Shown here in pieces: positions 24,915 to 31,691 of a DNA stretch of 64,000 nt (position 1 is the stretch's first letter; every line of letters begins with the position of its first letter). Source of the stretch: Pseudomonas moraviensis (GTDB lineage: Bacteria; Pseudomonadota; Gammaproteobacteria; Pseudomonadales; Pseudomonadaceae). The notes beneath the pieces are model-generated. The model worked only from the letters and a program-made list of their open reading frames with translations, ran no database searches and had not been told where the DNA came from. The DNA lies in the NCBI RefSeq assembly GCF_900105805.1, contig NZ_LT629788.1, positions 62,001 to 126,000 of the forward strand. The letters are read 5' to 3'. The position numbers and the translations under genes are program-made.

Positions 24915-25105
24915 GGCCGAGCCCTCACCGCGATGCGTCCGCCTTTCATGGTCACCGACAGGCGCTGCGGGAGGCTGTCGACCAGATCCTCCCGCTTGCG
25001 GCCGATCACTTCATTGAAGGGCAGGCCGAAGCCGAGAATCGCGATGCGGCGCTCGATGTCGTCGAGCTGCTCATCGACCAGCGATTTCACCAAAGGGGTT
25101 GTCAT
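24911..25105 (-). CDS. Small phage hypothetical protein
   Basis: A 64-residue protein (MTTPLVKSLVDEQLDDIERR at the start), helical, then a basic strand region (LSVTMKGGRIAVRARP). Overlaps its neighbours by ATGA at both ends. No family recognised. Confidence 0.55.
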   Translation of the reverse strand: MTTPLVKSLVDEQLDDIERRIAILGFGLPFNEVIGRKREDLVDSLPQRLSVTMKGGRIAVRARP

Positions 25106-25335
25106 GCTGCAGCTCCTTGCGAGGCGGTGGCGTTGTAGGTGGCGTAGATCTGGTCGATGCGAGCGCGGTAGTGACGGTGCTCGCTGTCGTCGATGGCACG
25201 AAGCATGAAGGCCAGGGTGATGCAGGATGTCGCGGCGGCGCTGGCGTTGGGCTTGCCGAGGTCGCGGATCATGTTGCTGATCTCGCCCTCGATCCAGGTC
25301 ACCGCCGTTTGATGGTCGCGCTGCTGGATGTTCAT
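25102..25335 (-). CDS. Small phage hypothetical protein
   Basis: A 77-residue helical protein (MNIQQRDHQTAVTWIEGEIS at the start) with a middle segment ASAAATSCITLAFMLRAID. Overlaps both neighbours by ATGA. No recognised function. Confidence 0.55.
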   Translation of the reverse strand: MNIQQRDHQTAVTWIEGEISNMIRDLGKPNASAAATSCITLAFMLRAIDDSEHRHYRARIDQIYATYNATASQGAAA

Positions 25336-25568
25336 TTGAGCCCCCAGAATTCGCCGTAGGCGACCACCGCTGCCGCGACTCGCTTGGCCCGCGCTTTGCG
25401 GTCGACCAACTCTTGAGCTGCCATCAGCGCCTGACGCTTTGTGAGTTCTTGCGCTGCGGCTTCGTAGTCGTGAAAGTCTTCAACCTTCGGCGCTTTGGGG
25501 CGGCCCCATTCATCAAAGCGCCGATCCCACTCTCGGGCCTGCGCACTGTCTGCATAGCTGGTTGCCAT
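25332..25568 (-). CDS. Small phage hypothetical protein
   Basis: A 78-residue charged helical protein starting MATSYADSAQAREWDRRF at 25568, after GGAGGCGACC. It is the first gene of the tight six-gene coupled cluster and follows a 786-bp stretch without a clear gene. Confidence 0.55.
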   Translation of the reverse strand: MATSYADSAQAREWDRRFDEWGRPKAPKVEDFHDYEAAAQELTKRQALMAAQELVDRKARAKRVAAAVVAYGEFWGLK

Positions 25569-26354
25569 GGTCGCCTCCGTGGTGGCGGGTGTTGATCCAA
25601 CAAAACTCGGATGCACTCATCCGCTCCGCTGGTTGCCGTTGGGCGCGGAGGGGAGTGCATTCGGGATTGGTCGGGGAAGGGTTGCCGGTTACTTTTCCGG
25701 CGCTGATGTCACCAGCAGATCCTGTGGGCTATACCCGCTTCGGGGCGCTGACAAGGCGCGCTCTCCGGGGCCGATATTCTCTCGTCGGCCCAAGCGCCCG
25801 ACACTGTAGCGGCCGGGTAGGCTGTTGCTCGGCAACGGCTGGTTAGCGCTTCATGGCGGTAGCTCCTATCACTCGCTCACTGGGCAGGCAGTGGCCACCT
25901 ATTGAATGGGGTGATGCAGATGGCCGGAGCTGATCCCGGCATTACTATTAGCGGCCTTAGTGACACCGGAGTTTCACCGGGGCGAAGGTTTCAGCCGCTT
26001 ATTCTTGGACTCGCCGTGGCCATCTGGGCGCTTACTCACTCTACCGGCCACGATTCCCGCGATCCCTCAGGTCTTACACTTGCCCGTCAGCCCGGGCATT
26101 CATCTGCGTGTTGCGGTGATGCAGGTGGGCGGTTATAGGCCGCAGCTTCGTCCGCATCGGGGTGTGATCTGGCAGGTGCCAATCCCTGCATCAACCCGTG
26201 TTCATTCCTCCGGGTCTCGCTGGATGGAAGCTATGCTGCTTGGCGGCAGGATTCAGATCACACCCCGATGCGCTCTCATAGAGAGGATCGGGTGGGTTCA
26301 AGGCAGCTTTCAGCGTGACCACCCACGCTCTCAACCATCGCTGCATAAGGGCAG
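25569..26354. other. 786-bp stretch without a convincing gene
   Basis: No frame on either strand is protein-like over its length. On the minus strand I see short basic peptides of 20-35 codons and a minimal ATG-AAG-CGC-TAA frame preceded by TAGGAG. Structural signals are an imperfect hairpin of about 20 bp (25608-25663) just upstream of the gene at 25568 and a perfect 19-bp inverted repeat (26153-26171 and 26254-26272). It lies inside the leftward early transcript, so it may hold regulatory RNA or decayed genes. Confidence 0.6.
26153..26272. repeat. Perfect 19-bp inverted repeat with 82-bp spacer
   Basis: Arm 1 (26153-26171) reads CGCATCGGGGTGTGATCTG and arm 2 (26254-26272) is its exact reverse complement. 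The spacer contains a shorter near-match pair (AATCCCTGC and GCAGGATT). It is too widely spaced for an ordinary terminator. Confidence 0.8.
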
Positions 26355-26555
26355 TTAACGACAGGCTGTCGTGGCGCTGGTTGTCTCTATCTTTTCAATC
26401 TCATCCAAGGCTTTCTGATATGCCTCGACCATCAACCCCAGCATTTCGTATCGACTCCGTATGAAAGCGACACTGTCTTCTGATATTCCGTGCCGCTTGG
26501 CTCCAGACACCAACCGTTCGAGCGCGCTGATCTCGTCAGGCCATGCCGCGCTCAT
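26355..26555 (-). CDS. Small phage hypothetical protein
   Basis: A 66-residue acidic helical protein (MSAAWPDEISALERLVSGAK at the start; a second helix EAYQKALDEIEKIE). Overlaps the upstream zinc-finger gene by ATGA. No family recognised. Confidence 0.55.
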   Translation of the reverse strand: MSAAWPDEISALERLVSGAKRHGISEDSVAFIRSRYEMLGLMVEAYQKALDEIEKIETTSATTACR

Positions 26556-26830
26556 TGCGCCGCCTCGAAAGTTGCTGACGATGCCGATACACCAAATCGC
26601 GACCAGTTCGCCGGGCTGTAGAACTGCACAACCTTTGCGACCTTCACGATGAACTCAGCGCCGAAGCGGAATTTATTGCCTTGGTACAGGCGCGGCATGG
26701 TCAGTTTCTTGTCCAAGCAAGTAGCGCCGACGATACGGCCGTCGCTCAACTTGATTCCGTGCTTCAGCGAGCGACCGCAGTGTTCGCAGTTGCATTCGCT
26801 TTCGTACCCAACGATTGAAATCTGGTTCAT
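26552..26830 (-). CDS. Small zinc-knuckle phage protein
   Basis: A 92-residue protein starting MNQISIVGYESECNCEHCGR, with a CxCxxC knuckle and a later Cys (GATCLDKK) that could bind zinc. It is the first intact gene of the leftward operon after pL. In this position lambdoid phages often encode regulators or host-takeover proteins; no specific function can be read. Confidence 0.6.
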   Translation of the reverse strand: MNQISIVGYESECNCEHCGRSLKHGIKLSDGRIVGATCLDKKLTMPRLYQGNKFRFGAEFIVKVAKVVQFYSPANWSRFGVSASSATFEAAQ

Positions 26831-26916
26831 TGCGTAACCCTCGGTTGATTTCCCGTCTGGCCCTGTCGCCAAGGCCAGCCAGTGAAATCTGTTTTTCTCC
26901 GCACCCGCTTACCAGG

Positions 26917-27032
26917 TCATTCACTCAGTTCGGTCAACACCTCGTCCGCCGTCGCAGTGGTCTGCGCGTTGGCAGGCTTTCGGGCCTGTCGGATCGCCGG
27001 TCGCCGGTAGAGGCAAGTGCGGTTTTGTTCAT
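26917..27032 (-). pseudogene. Short early gene apparently broken by a 1-base deletion
   Basis: From the ATG at 27032, after GGGAGG, the frame as written gives a 32-codon Arg-rich peptide. Adding one A to the AAAA run at 27023-27026 would instead give MNKNRTCLYRRPAIRQARKP followed by ANAQTTATADEVLTELSE, ending at the TGA at 26917. The second reading is far more protein-like, which suggests a lost base in a homopolymer, a sequencing error or, less likely, programmed slippage. Confidence 0.35.
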
Positions 27033-27107
27033 CGGTTTACTGACCTCCCACCGATGGAGCCGGGAGTGACCTAACCGGACTGGCCGGGTAGTCGTTCATG
27101 GCGCTGG

Positions 27108-27120
27108 TTGTTAAAGAGCG
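27108..27120 (-). promoter_or_regulatory. boxA-like antitermination element in the leftward leader
   Basis: On the minus strand the sequence CGCTCTTTAACAA matches the rRNA/lambda boxA core, which binds NusB-S10. It lies about 50 bp downstream of the predicted pL start, where a nutL site is expected. A 4-bp CCGG/CCGG stem with a 5-nt loop follows some 27 nt later and could be a boxB. Confidence 0.55.
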
Positions 27121-27171
27121 GCGGGTCTGTTGAGGCCCTGGCGCCTTCTTGCTTTGGCGTTGAGGCAAATC

Positions 27172-27208
27172 TACAACTGAAAATTGTAATGTGCAAGCAA
27201 GAGTTGTA
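27172..27208. promoter_or_regulatory. OL operators (two) overlapping leftward promoter pL
   Basis: Two 17-bp sites, TACAACTGAAAATTGTA (27172-27188) and TGCAAGCAAGAGTTGTA (27192-27208), share the pattern T-R-C-A-A, 7 bp, T-T-G-T-A with three sites between cI and cro. On the minus strand a -35-like TTGCAC and a -10-like TAGATT with 17-bp spacing overlap them. Repressor binding would block the leftward operon. Confidence 0.7.
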
Positions 27209-27251
27209 ATTATTTTTGCAGTTATGCATGGGTGGTCTTTTCTGCGGGCGT

Positions 27252-27276
27252 AAAAAAGCCCGCGCTTGGCGGGCTC
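27252..27276 (-). terminator. Terminator of the cI/zinc-ribbon transcript
   Basis: On the minus strand AGCCCGC and GCGGGCT form a 7-bp stem followed by TTTTTT. It is 20 bp past the stop of the zinc-ribbon gene and separates that transcript from pL. Confidence 0.85.
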
Positions 27277-27294
27277 TATTTGATAGCGAGGTGT

Positions 27295-27672
27295 TTAGTC
27301 TCGACGTAGTGTTGCGGATCTACCGTGTTTCGCTTCGAATTTGTCGACCATGCCTCTGCATGCGCCGCGCACGAACGTCTTCGTCTGCGCGGATGCCAGT
27401 TGGTCGTCGTAGTCCTTCCAGCACAGGTCTATAGCCAGGCGATCACGATCTTTTTCCGAAGGCGGTCCCGATAGAGCGCCGATCACAAGGAGCAATCCGA
27501 ACAAAACCAGCGGAACCAATATGAACCATGGCCAGATCGGCTTGCGGGCTGGTTTTGGCGGTTCGCCGCTGACCGTTCCAGTCAGAAGGCTGGTGCCGCA
27601 GTGCTTGCACTTGATGGCTTCGGCTTTGATCGTTTCTGCGCAATAAGGGCAGGTCTTTACCGCTTCGTCCAT
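27295..27672 (-). CDS. Zinc-ribbon membrane protein in the rex position
   Basis: A 125-residue protein with an N-terminal zinc ribbon (CPYCAETIKAEAIKCKHCG), a membrane helix (IWPWFILVPLVLFGLLLVIGAL) and a soluble C-terminal part with two Cys. It follows cI by 15 bp with an AGAGG site and is closed by a strong terminator, so it should be expressed with cI in the lysogen. Lambda rexAB occupy the same place. Superinfection exclusion is a reasonable but unproven guess. Confidence 0.75.
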   Translation of the reverse strand: MDEAVKTCPYCAETIKAEAIKCKHCGTSLLTGTVSGEPPKPARKPIWPWFILVPLVLFGLLLVIGALSGPPSEKDRDRLAIDLCWKDYDDQLASAQTKTFVRGACRGMVDKFEAKHGRSATLRRD

Positions 27673-27687
27673 GTTGAAGCCTCTGAT

Positions 27688-28410
27688 TCAATTTGCGCGA
27701 GAGTACATCGCCCACCAAAAAACATGTCCAAGAATCGATATCTGCTGCTCTTGGATCTGCTCGAAGGTGTAGTTTTCGTCCGGATGCTCGTCGTGGTTGA
27801 AGCTGCGAAGCTTGATGCCCGTCGGAGTCCGGTAAACCTGTTTCACACGAAGCTGACCGTTATGGTTCACCGCGTACATCTCGCCGTCGACGATATCGCC
27901 GAGCGAATTTTTGCCCATGTTGACGCCCACTGTGGCGCCATCCCTCAGCACCGGCATCATGCTGTTGCCGCTCACCGTCACGCACTTGGCGTTGCTGAAT
28001 TGAACGCCGTTGTTGCGCAGATCCTTCTTGAAGAAGCGAAGCCTTGCGCTGTCGCTTTCTTCTATTGCGAATCGCCCAGTGCCAGCCGCCAGCTCGACTT
28101 CCTTGAGAAAGGGGACGTAGACCTCGTCGTCACCAAGAGGCGTCTCGTCATCCCACGTTTCGATTGAGCTCAACGAAGTGTCGGCAGTGCGGCTCTGGCT
28201 TTCGAGCGGGCCGGTCTCGCCCATCAGGTAGGCAACCGAAACCCCTAGCACGTCGCTCAGCATTTTGATCTTCGGATTTCTCGGGACCGTTCGCCCGGAT
28301 TCCCAGGCTTGGACGGATTGCGGGCTCACATCGAGCTTGCGCGCGAGCTCGGACTGATTCAGTCCAGCAGCCTCGCGGGCTGCAGCGATTCGGGAAGAGG
28401 TAGTAGTCAT
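27688..28410 (-). CDS. CI-like repressor (XRE + S24 peptidase)
   Basis: A 240-residue repressor. The N-terminal helix-turn-helix (LNQSELARKLDVSPQSVQAWESG, 17-39) binds DNA; the C-terminal S24 domain has Ser150 (SGNSMMP) and Lys190 (LRVKQV), with an Ala109-Gly110 bond (LAAG) as the probable RecA-stimulated cleavage site. It should be SOS-inducible. It is divergent from cro across a region with three operators. The start at 28410 has no good ribosome site; see findings for a possible leaderless mRNA. Confidence 0.92.
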   Translation of the reverse strand: MTTTSSRIAAAREAAGLNQSELARKLDVSPQSVQAWESGRTVPRNPKIKMLSDVLGVSVAYLMGETGPLESQSRTADTSLSSIETWDDETPLGDDEVYVPFLKEVELAAGTGRFAIEESDSARLRFFKKDLRNNGVQFSNAKCVTVSGNSMMPVLRDGATVGVNMGKNSLGDIVDGEMYAVNHNGQLRVKQVYRTPTGIKLRSFNHDEHPDENYTFEQIQEQQISILGHVFWWAMYSRAN

Positions 28411-28421
28411 GGCCGCGAGAA

Positions 28422-28496
28422 TACAACTCGAACTTGTAGATAGCATTGCAATTCTCACTTGTAGTAGCGATTCAAAAGCTGTAACTTTGCGTTGTA
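28422..28496. promoter_or_regulatory. OR operators (three) between cI and cro
   Basis: Sites TACAACTCGAACTTGTA (28422-28438), TGCAATTCTCACTTGTA (28447-28463) and TGTAACTTTGCGTTGTA (28480-28496) share a TTGTA right half-site and a related left half with 7-bp spacing, as in the two OL sites. The divergent cI and cro promoters must lie here. The first site is the most symmetric. Confidence 0.75.
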
Positions 28497-28519
28497 ATTA
28501 CCAGTTTAACGAGGACGCT

Positions 28520-28735
28520 ATGGAACAGAACGCAGCAGAGCGTGCAGCTAAGGCAGCAGGCGGCCAGTCGGCCCTCGCTCGCGTCCTTGGCTGTACGCCA
28601 CAAAACGTACAGCGCTGGTGCGCCACCGGCCGGGTTCCGGCCGAGCGTGTAATTCCCGTCGAGCAGGCAACCGGCGTATCCCGCCATGACTTGCGCCCCG
28701 ACCTGTACCCCGACGAAACCAGTAAAGCCGCATAA
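28520..28735 (+). CDS. Cro-like repressor (YdaS/Cro family)
   Basis: A 71-residue helix-turn-helix protein (QSALARVLGCTPQNVQRWCATGRVP) of the Cro/YdaS type, starting at MEQNAAERAAKAAGG after a GAGG site. As the first rightward gene opposite cI, it should repress cI and favour lytic growth. Confidence 0.85.
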   Translation: MEQNAAERAAKAAGGQSALARVLGCTPQNVQRWCATGRVPAERVIPVEQATGVSRHDLRPDLYPDETSKAA

Positions 28736-28767
28736 CCATTTTTCAATCACCAAGGAGCAATCCCCGT

Positions 28768-28983
28768 ATGGGCTTCAAAGACCCCCTCAACCAGCGCCGA
28801 GACATCGCCAGGAAGATCCGTCTGTATCCATTGCTCGATCGACAGTTGCAGCGCGCCGCCGACAAAAGCCGTCGGGAGTACGCGACGTACCTTTTCGAGA
28901 TGTTGGAGTGGGCAGCAGTCAATGGCGCAATCGAAGCACTCATGCCCGAGGACCTTAAGGACCTCAAGAATATCGCGGGCTAG
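28768..28983 (+). CDS. Small early rightward protein
   Basis: A 71-residue basic protein (MGFKDPLNQRRDIARKIRLY at the start, then LDRQLQRAADKSRREYATYLFEML). The strand-helix-helix pattern is reminiscent of small DNA-binding proteins. It occupies the cII position but shows no similarity to CII that I can see. AAGGAG lies about ten bases before the ATG. Confidence 0.6.
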   Translation: MGFKDPLNQRRDIARKIRLYPLLDRQLQRAADKSRREYATYLFEMLEWAAVNGAIEALMPEDLKDLKNIAG

Positions 28984-29003
28984 AGGCCCTCAGGAGGGCA
29001 CGA

Positions 29004-29204
29004 ATGCAGTTCACAGAAGAAAACGTGCCGCCAGAGACCCGCGCCAAAGTTCACCAACTCATGGAGGCAAGAGGGTGGACGTTTGAAGAGGCGGTAAACG
29101 AGATCCTTCTCGAGGCAATCACCTCGGGAGCAACGGTCTTCGTTGGCAGGCACAAAGCGCCAGTCCTGACACTGGTGGGACTTAAGAGGCCCTCTACCGG
29201 ATAG
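29004..29204 (+). CDS. Small early rightward protein
   Basis: A 66-residue protein with a helical first half (VPPETRAKVHQLMEARGWTF, then EEAVNEILLEAI) resembling ribbon-helix-helix proteins. A good AGGAGG site precedes the ATG. Function unknown. Confidence 0.6.
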   Translation: MQFTEENVPPETRAKVHQLMEARGWTFEEAVNEILLEAITSGATVFVGRHKAPVLTLVGLKRPSTG

Positions 29205-29253
29205 GTGAGGCCCTCACACAGGGCCTGAAGAAGGGCCCACTTTTCAACAGGCA

Positions 29254-29284
29254 TAAAAAAACCACCGGACGAGGGTGGCTTTTT
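29254..29284 (+). terminator. Early rightward terminator (tR1-like)
   Basis: Stem CCACC/GGTGG with flanking A-run and T-run (AAAAAAACCACC ... GGTGGCTTTTT), 50 bp after the gene at 29004 and before the antirepressor gene. It probably limits early transcription until antitermination. Confidence 0.75.
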
Positions 29285-29311
29285 CAACAGCAGTAACAAC
29301 TGGAGCGAATC

Positions 29312-30112
29312 ATGCACCAATCAATTCCAACGATCAATACCCCGGCCAGTGTCGCGACACAATTTGGCAACGGTGAAAACGTGTCGCGTGAAAAAATGAG
29401 CAGCTTCGAATTGCTCGACCTGGTCAACGCGGCCCGAAAGGAATTTGGCGAAAGCGAAGTTCGTCGCAATGATTTCACCGCGCGGTGCCGCGACGAGCTG
29501 GACGGCGAATACTACGAAACTTTCGTAGTAAGGAATCAGCGCGGCCCAGCCTCTGAGGCGTTGATGCTGACCAAGGATCAGTGCCTTCTGATCTCGATGC
29601 GGGAGTCGAAAGCAGTTCGCCGCTCGGTCGTCTCCAAGATCAATGCCCTGTCTCAGCCTCGCGAACTCTCCCGCATGGATCTTATCCAGATCGCGTTCGA
29701 GGCCGAGCAGCAGCGTCTGCAGCTGTCGATCCAAGTCGAAGCCCAAGCCTCGAAAATCCATTCCATGGAGAACCTGTTCAAAGAGGGGATGACGCACACC
29801 CAATTCTGCAAGGGCCTCAATGGGGTCAACGTCATGCAGGTGGGCAAGTTCCTCGAAGGCCGCAGCTGGCTCTACAACGAGAGCAAATCTGGACTGCGCT
29901 TCCGTGTGGCGTCTTACGCCCGCGACAAGTACATGACCGAGCATCAGCACGAAGTCACTCCCCACGGCAAAGAGCCGTTCGTTTCCTTCACACCAGTCCT
30001 GCTCAAGAAGGGCGCCGTGCGCCTGTATGACCTTTACCTGGCTGGCGAGCTGCCAATGAAGAAGACCTGGGACGGACTGTTCACCCATGACAAAGCACTG
30101 AGGGCCGCGTAA
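29312..30112 (+). CDS. Phage antirepressor (Rha-like N-terminus, KilAC/ANT C-terminus)
   Basis: A 266-residue protein. The N-terminal region (about 28-110; SSFELLDLVNAARKEFGESE, then ALMLTKDQCLLISMRESKAV) resembles the Rha domain, and the C-terminal region (about 140-240; MTHTQFCKGLNGVNVMQVGK and the following winged-helix elements) resembles KilAC. Such proteins counteract phage repressors or modulate host regulation. A copy of the 36-37 bp repeat lies across codons 14-26. Confidence 0.75.
   Translation: MHQSIPTINTPASVATQFGNGENVSREKMSSFELLDLVNAARKEFGESEVRRNDFTARCRDELDGEYYETFVVRNQRGPASEALMLTKDQCLLISMRESKAVRRSVVSKINALSQPRELSRMDLIQIAFEAEQQRLQLSIQVEAQASKIHSMENLFKEGMTHTQFCKGLNGVNVMQVGKFLEGRSWLYNESKSGLRFRVASYARDKYMTEHQHEVTPHGKEPFVSFTPVLLKKGAVRLYDLYLAGELPMKKTWDGLFTHDKALRAA
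29353..29388. repeat. Phage inverted-repeat element, copy B
   Basis: Arms CGCGACAC (29353-29360) and GTGTCGCG (29381-29388), 20 bp apart. Read on the minus strand it aligns with copy C at 36579, including CGTTT after one arm and AAATT before the other. The left arm extends to the 12-bp palindrome GTGTCGCGACAC (29349-29360). Confidence 0.75.
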
Positions 30113-30894
30113 TGGCCGGGGACTGGATCAAAATGCGAATCGACCTTCAGACACATCCGAAAGTTTTCCGCATGGTGTCCGCATTGAAAGCGGACAGACT
30201 TCGGATCATTGGCGGACTGCACATTGCGTGGAGCATCTTCGACACCCATTCCGACGACGGTGTGCTGCACGGTTACAGCGTCGATGCGATGGACGCGGTG
30301 GTTGGCTGGCCGGGCTTTACCCAGGCCATGATCGAAGTGGAATGGGCGTCCGTGCAGGACGATGGAAGCCTTGTAATGCCTCGCTTTGACGAGCACAACG
30401 GCGCCAGTGCAAAGCGCCGGGCCAACGACAGCGAGCGCAAGCGTAACGACCGCAAAAACAACTCTGTCCGCAATGTGTCCGCAAGCGATGCGGACAAAAC
30501 GCGGACCAGAGAAGAGAAGAGAAGAGAAGAGAAGAAAGAGCAAGATCAAAAGCATGGTGCTGGCGCACCGGCGAAGTCTGGCAAATTCGATCCGCTCACT
30601 GCCAAGCCCGAGAATGTATCCGAAAAGGCATGGGCCGACTGGTGCCAGCACCGCAAGGAAATCCGCAAGCCGCTGACCGCCAAGAGCTGTGAGCAGCAGG
30701 CCAAGGCCTTACTGGGCCATGCCGCGCCGGATCAGGTGCTCGCCACCTCGATCTCCAACGGCTGGACCGGCATTTTCCCGGACAAGGTCGCCAGCAACGT
30801 GCACCCGTTCCCGCAATCCCGCCACACCGGCTTCGCCGATCGCGATTACACATCAGGCCTGAAGATGCGGGAGGACGGCAGTTATGCGCTCTGA
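30112..30894 (+). CDS. Phage replication initiator (O-like)
   Basis: A 260-residue protein with an N-terminal winged-helix-like domain (MAGDWIKMRIDLQTHPKVFR onwards), a basic low-complexity linker (RTREEKRREEKKEQDQK, about 129-146) and a C-terminal domain (ENVSEKAWADWCQHRKEIRK). Its place directly before a DnaC-like loader matches lambda O-P order. The linker region also carries repeated 8-mers and a purine tract that look like an origin. It overlaps the next gene by 11 bp. Confidence 0.75.
   Translation: MAGDWIKMRIDLQTHPKVFRMVSALKADRLRIIGGLHIAWSIFDTHSDDGVLHGYSVDAMDAVVGWPGFTQAMIEVEWASVQDDGSLVMPRFDEHNGASAKRRANDSERKRNDRKNNSVRNVSASDADKTRTREEKRREEKKEQDQKHGAGAPAKSGKFDPLTAKPENVSEKAWADWCQHRKEIRKPLTAKSCEQQAKALLGHAAPDQVLATSISNGWTGIFPDKVASNVHPFPQSRHTGFADRDYTSGLKMREDGSYAL
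30465..30543. other. Candidate phage replication origin within the initiator gene
   Basis: TGTCCGCA occurs at 30465 and 30476, its inverse TGCGGACA at 30489, and a near copy CGCGGACC at 30500. A strand-asymmetric purine tract (AGAGAAGAGAAGAGAAGAGA...) follows at once to about 30543. Lambda ori, inside gene O, has the same order: iterons then an asymmetric, easily opened tract. Confidence 0.45.
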
Positions 30895-31690
30895 GCAAGT
30901 CCAAGCCACGCAGGAACTGCCGCCGGGCACTCGCATTCAGCCTGCTGAGTGCGAAACCCACGGCGCCTACGAGCAGAAGGTCTATGCCGTTCTAGGCCGG
31001 GAGCTCAGAAGCAACTGCCCCGAATGCAGCCGTATTGCCCGCGAGAAAGCCGACGCGGCCGAGAAGGCCAACAAGGCGATGGAACTGCGCATGTCCCTCG
31101 CTCGCAAGCTGGGCGATGCGCTGATCCCGAAACGCTTTACCACTCGCACCCTGGGCAACTACCAGGCCGAGAACGAAGGCCAGCGCAAAGCCCTGCGGTT
31201 CTGCCAGCACTACGTCCAGATCTTCGACGAGATCCTGAAGACCGGTCGCTGCATGGTGATGATTGGCAAGCCCGGTACCGGCAAAACGCACCTCGGCGCC
31301 GGCATGGCCAACGAGCTGCTGCACAACACGTCTCGCACGGCCGTGTACCGCACTGTCGGCGCAATCCTTCAGGCGATCCGCTCCACGTACGACAAGCACA
31401 GCGAACGCAGCGAGGCCGAGATCCTGTCGAGCCTGATCGATCCCGATTTGTTGGTGCTGGACGAGGTAGGCGTAAGCAAGGAGCAGCCGAGCGACTTCGA
31501 GCTGACGACCCTGTTCGCAATCATCAACGGCCGGTACGAGCAGGAGCGCCCGACGGTGGTGATCTCCAATCTCGAAGCCAGCCAGTTGCCGGCCGCCATG
31601 GGTGACCGCTGCGTCGACCGTTTGCGCGAGGGCGGAATGATCGTTGTCCCGTTCGATTGGGAATCTCAGCGCGGCAAGGAGGGTTTCTGA
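30884..31690 (+). CDS. DnaC-like helicase loader ATPase
   Basis: A 268-residue AAA+ protein. Walker A GKPGTGKT (128-135) and Walker B LLVLDE (to Glu194) are intact; an N-terminal Cys/His cluster (ECETHG and CPEC) may bind zinc. It should load the host DnaB helicase onto the origin opened by the upstream initiator. A close functional counterpart is DnaC or lambda P. Confidence 0.88.
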   Translation: MRSEQVQATQELPPGTRIQPAECETHGAYEQKVYAVLGRELRSNCPECSRIAREKADAAEKANKAMELRMSLARKLGDALIPKRFTTRTLGNYQAENEGQRKALRFCQHYVQIFDEILKTGRCMVMIGKPGTGKTHLGAGMANELLHNTSRTAVYRTVGAILQAIRSTYDKHSERSEAEILSSLIDPDLLVLDEVGVSKEQPSDFELTTLFAIINGRYEQERPTVVISNLEASQLPAAMGDRCVDRLREGGMIVVPFDWESQRGKEGF

Positions 31691-31691
31691 A

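Noticed and set aside
25960..26358. A 132-codon plus-strand frame in the geneless stretch
   Set aside because: No ribosome site, no protein-like pattern, and it reads across the perfect inverted repeat; orientation is opposite to the operon.
26673..26924. An 83-codon minus-strand frame overlapping the zinc-knuckle gene
   Set aside because: It overlaps the better-supported gene starting at 26830 over most of its length and is Arg-rich in the manner of a frame shadow.
30508..30543. The GAAGA repeats as a CRISPR-like or tandem-repeat array
   Set aside because: The repeats are short and contiguous without spacers and encode a Lys/Glu/Arg linker; an origin-type purine tract is the better reading.
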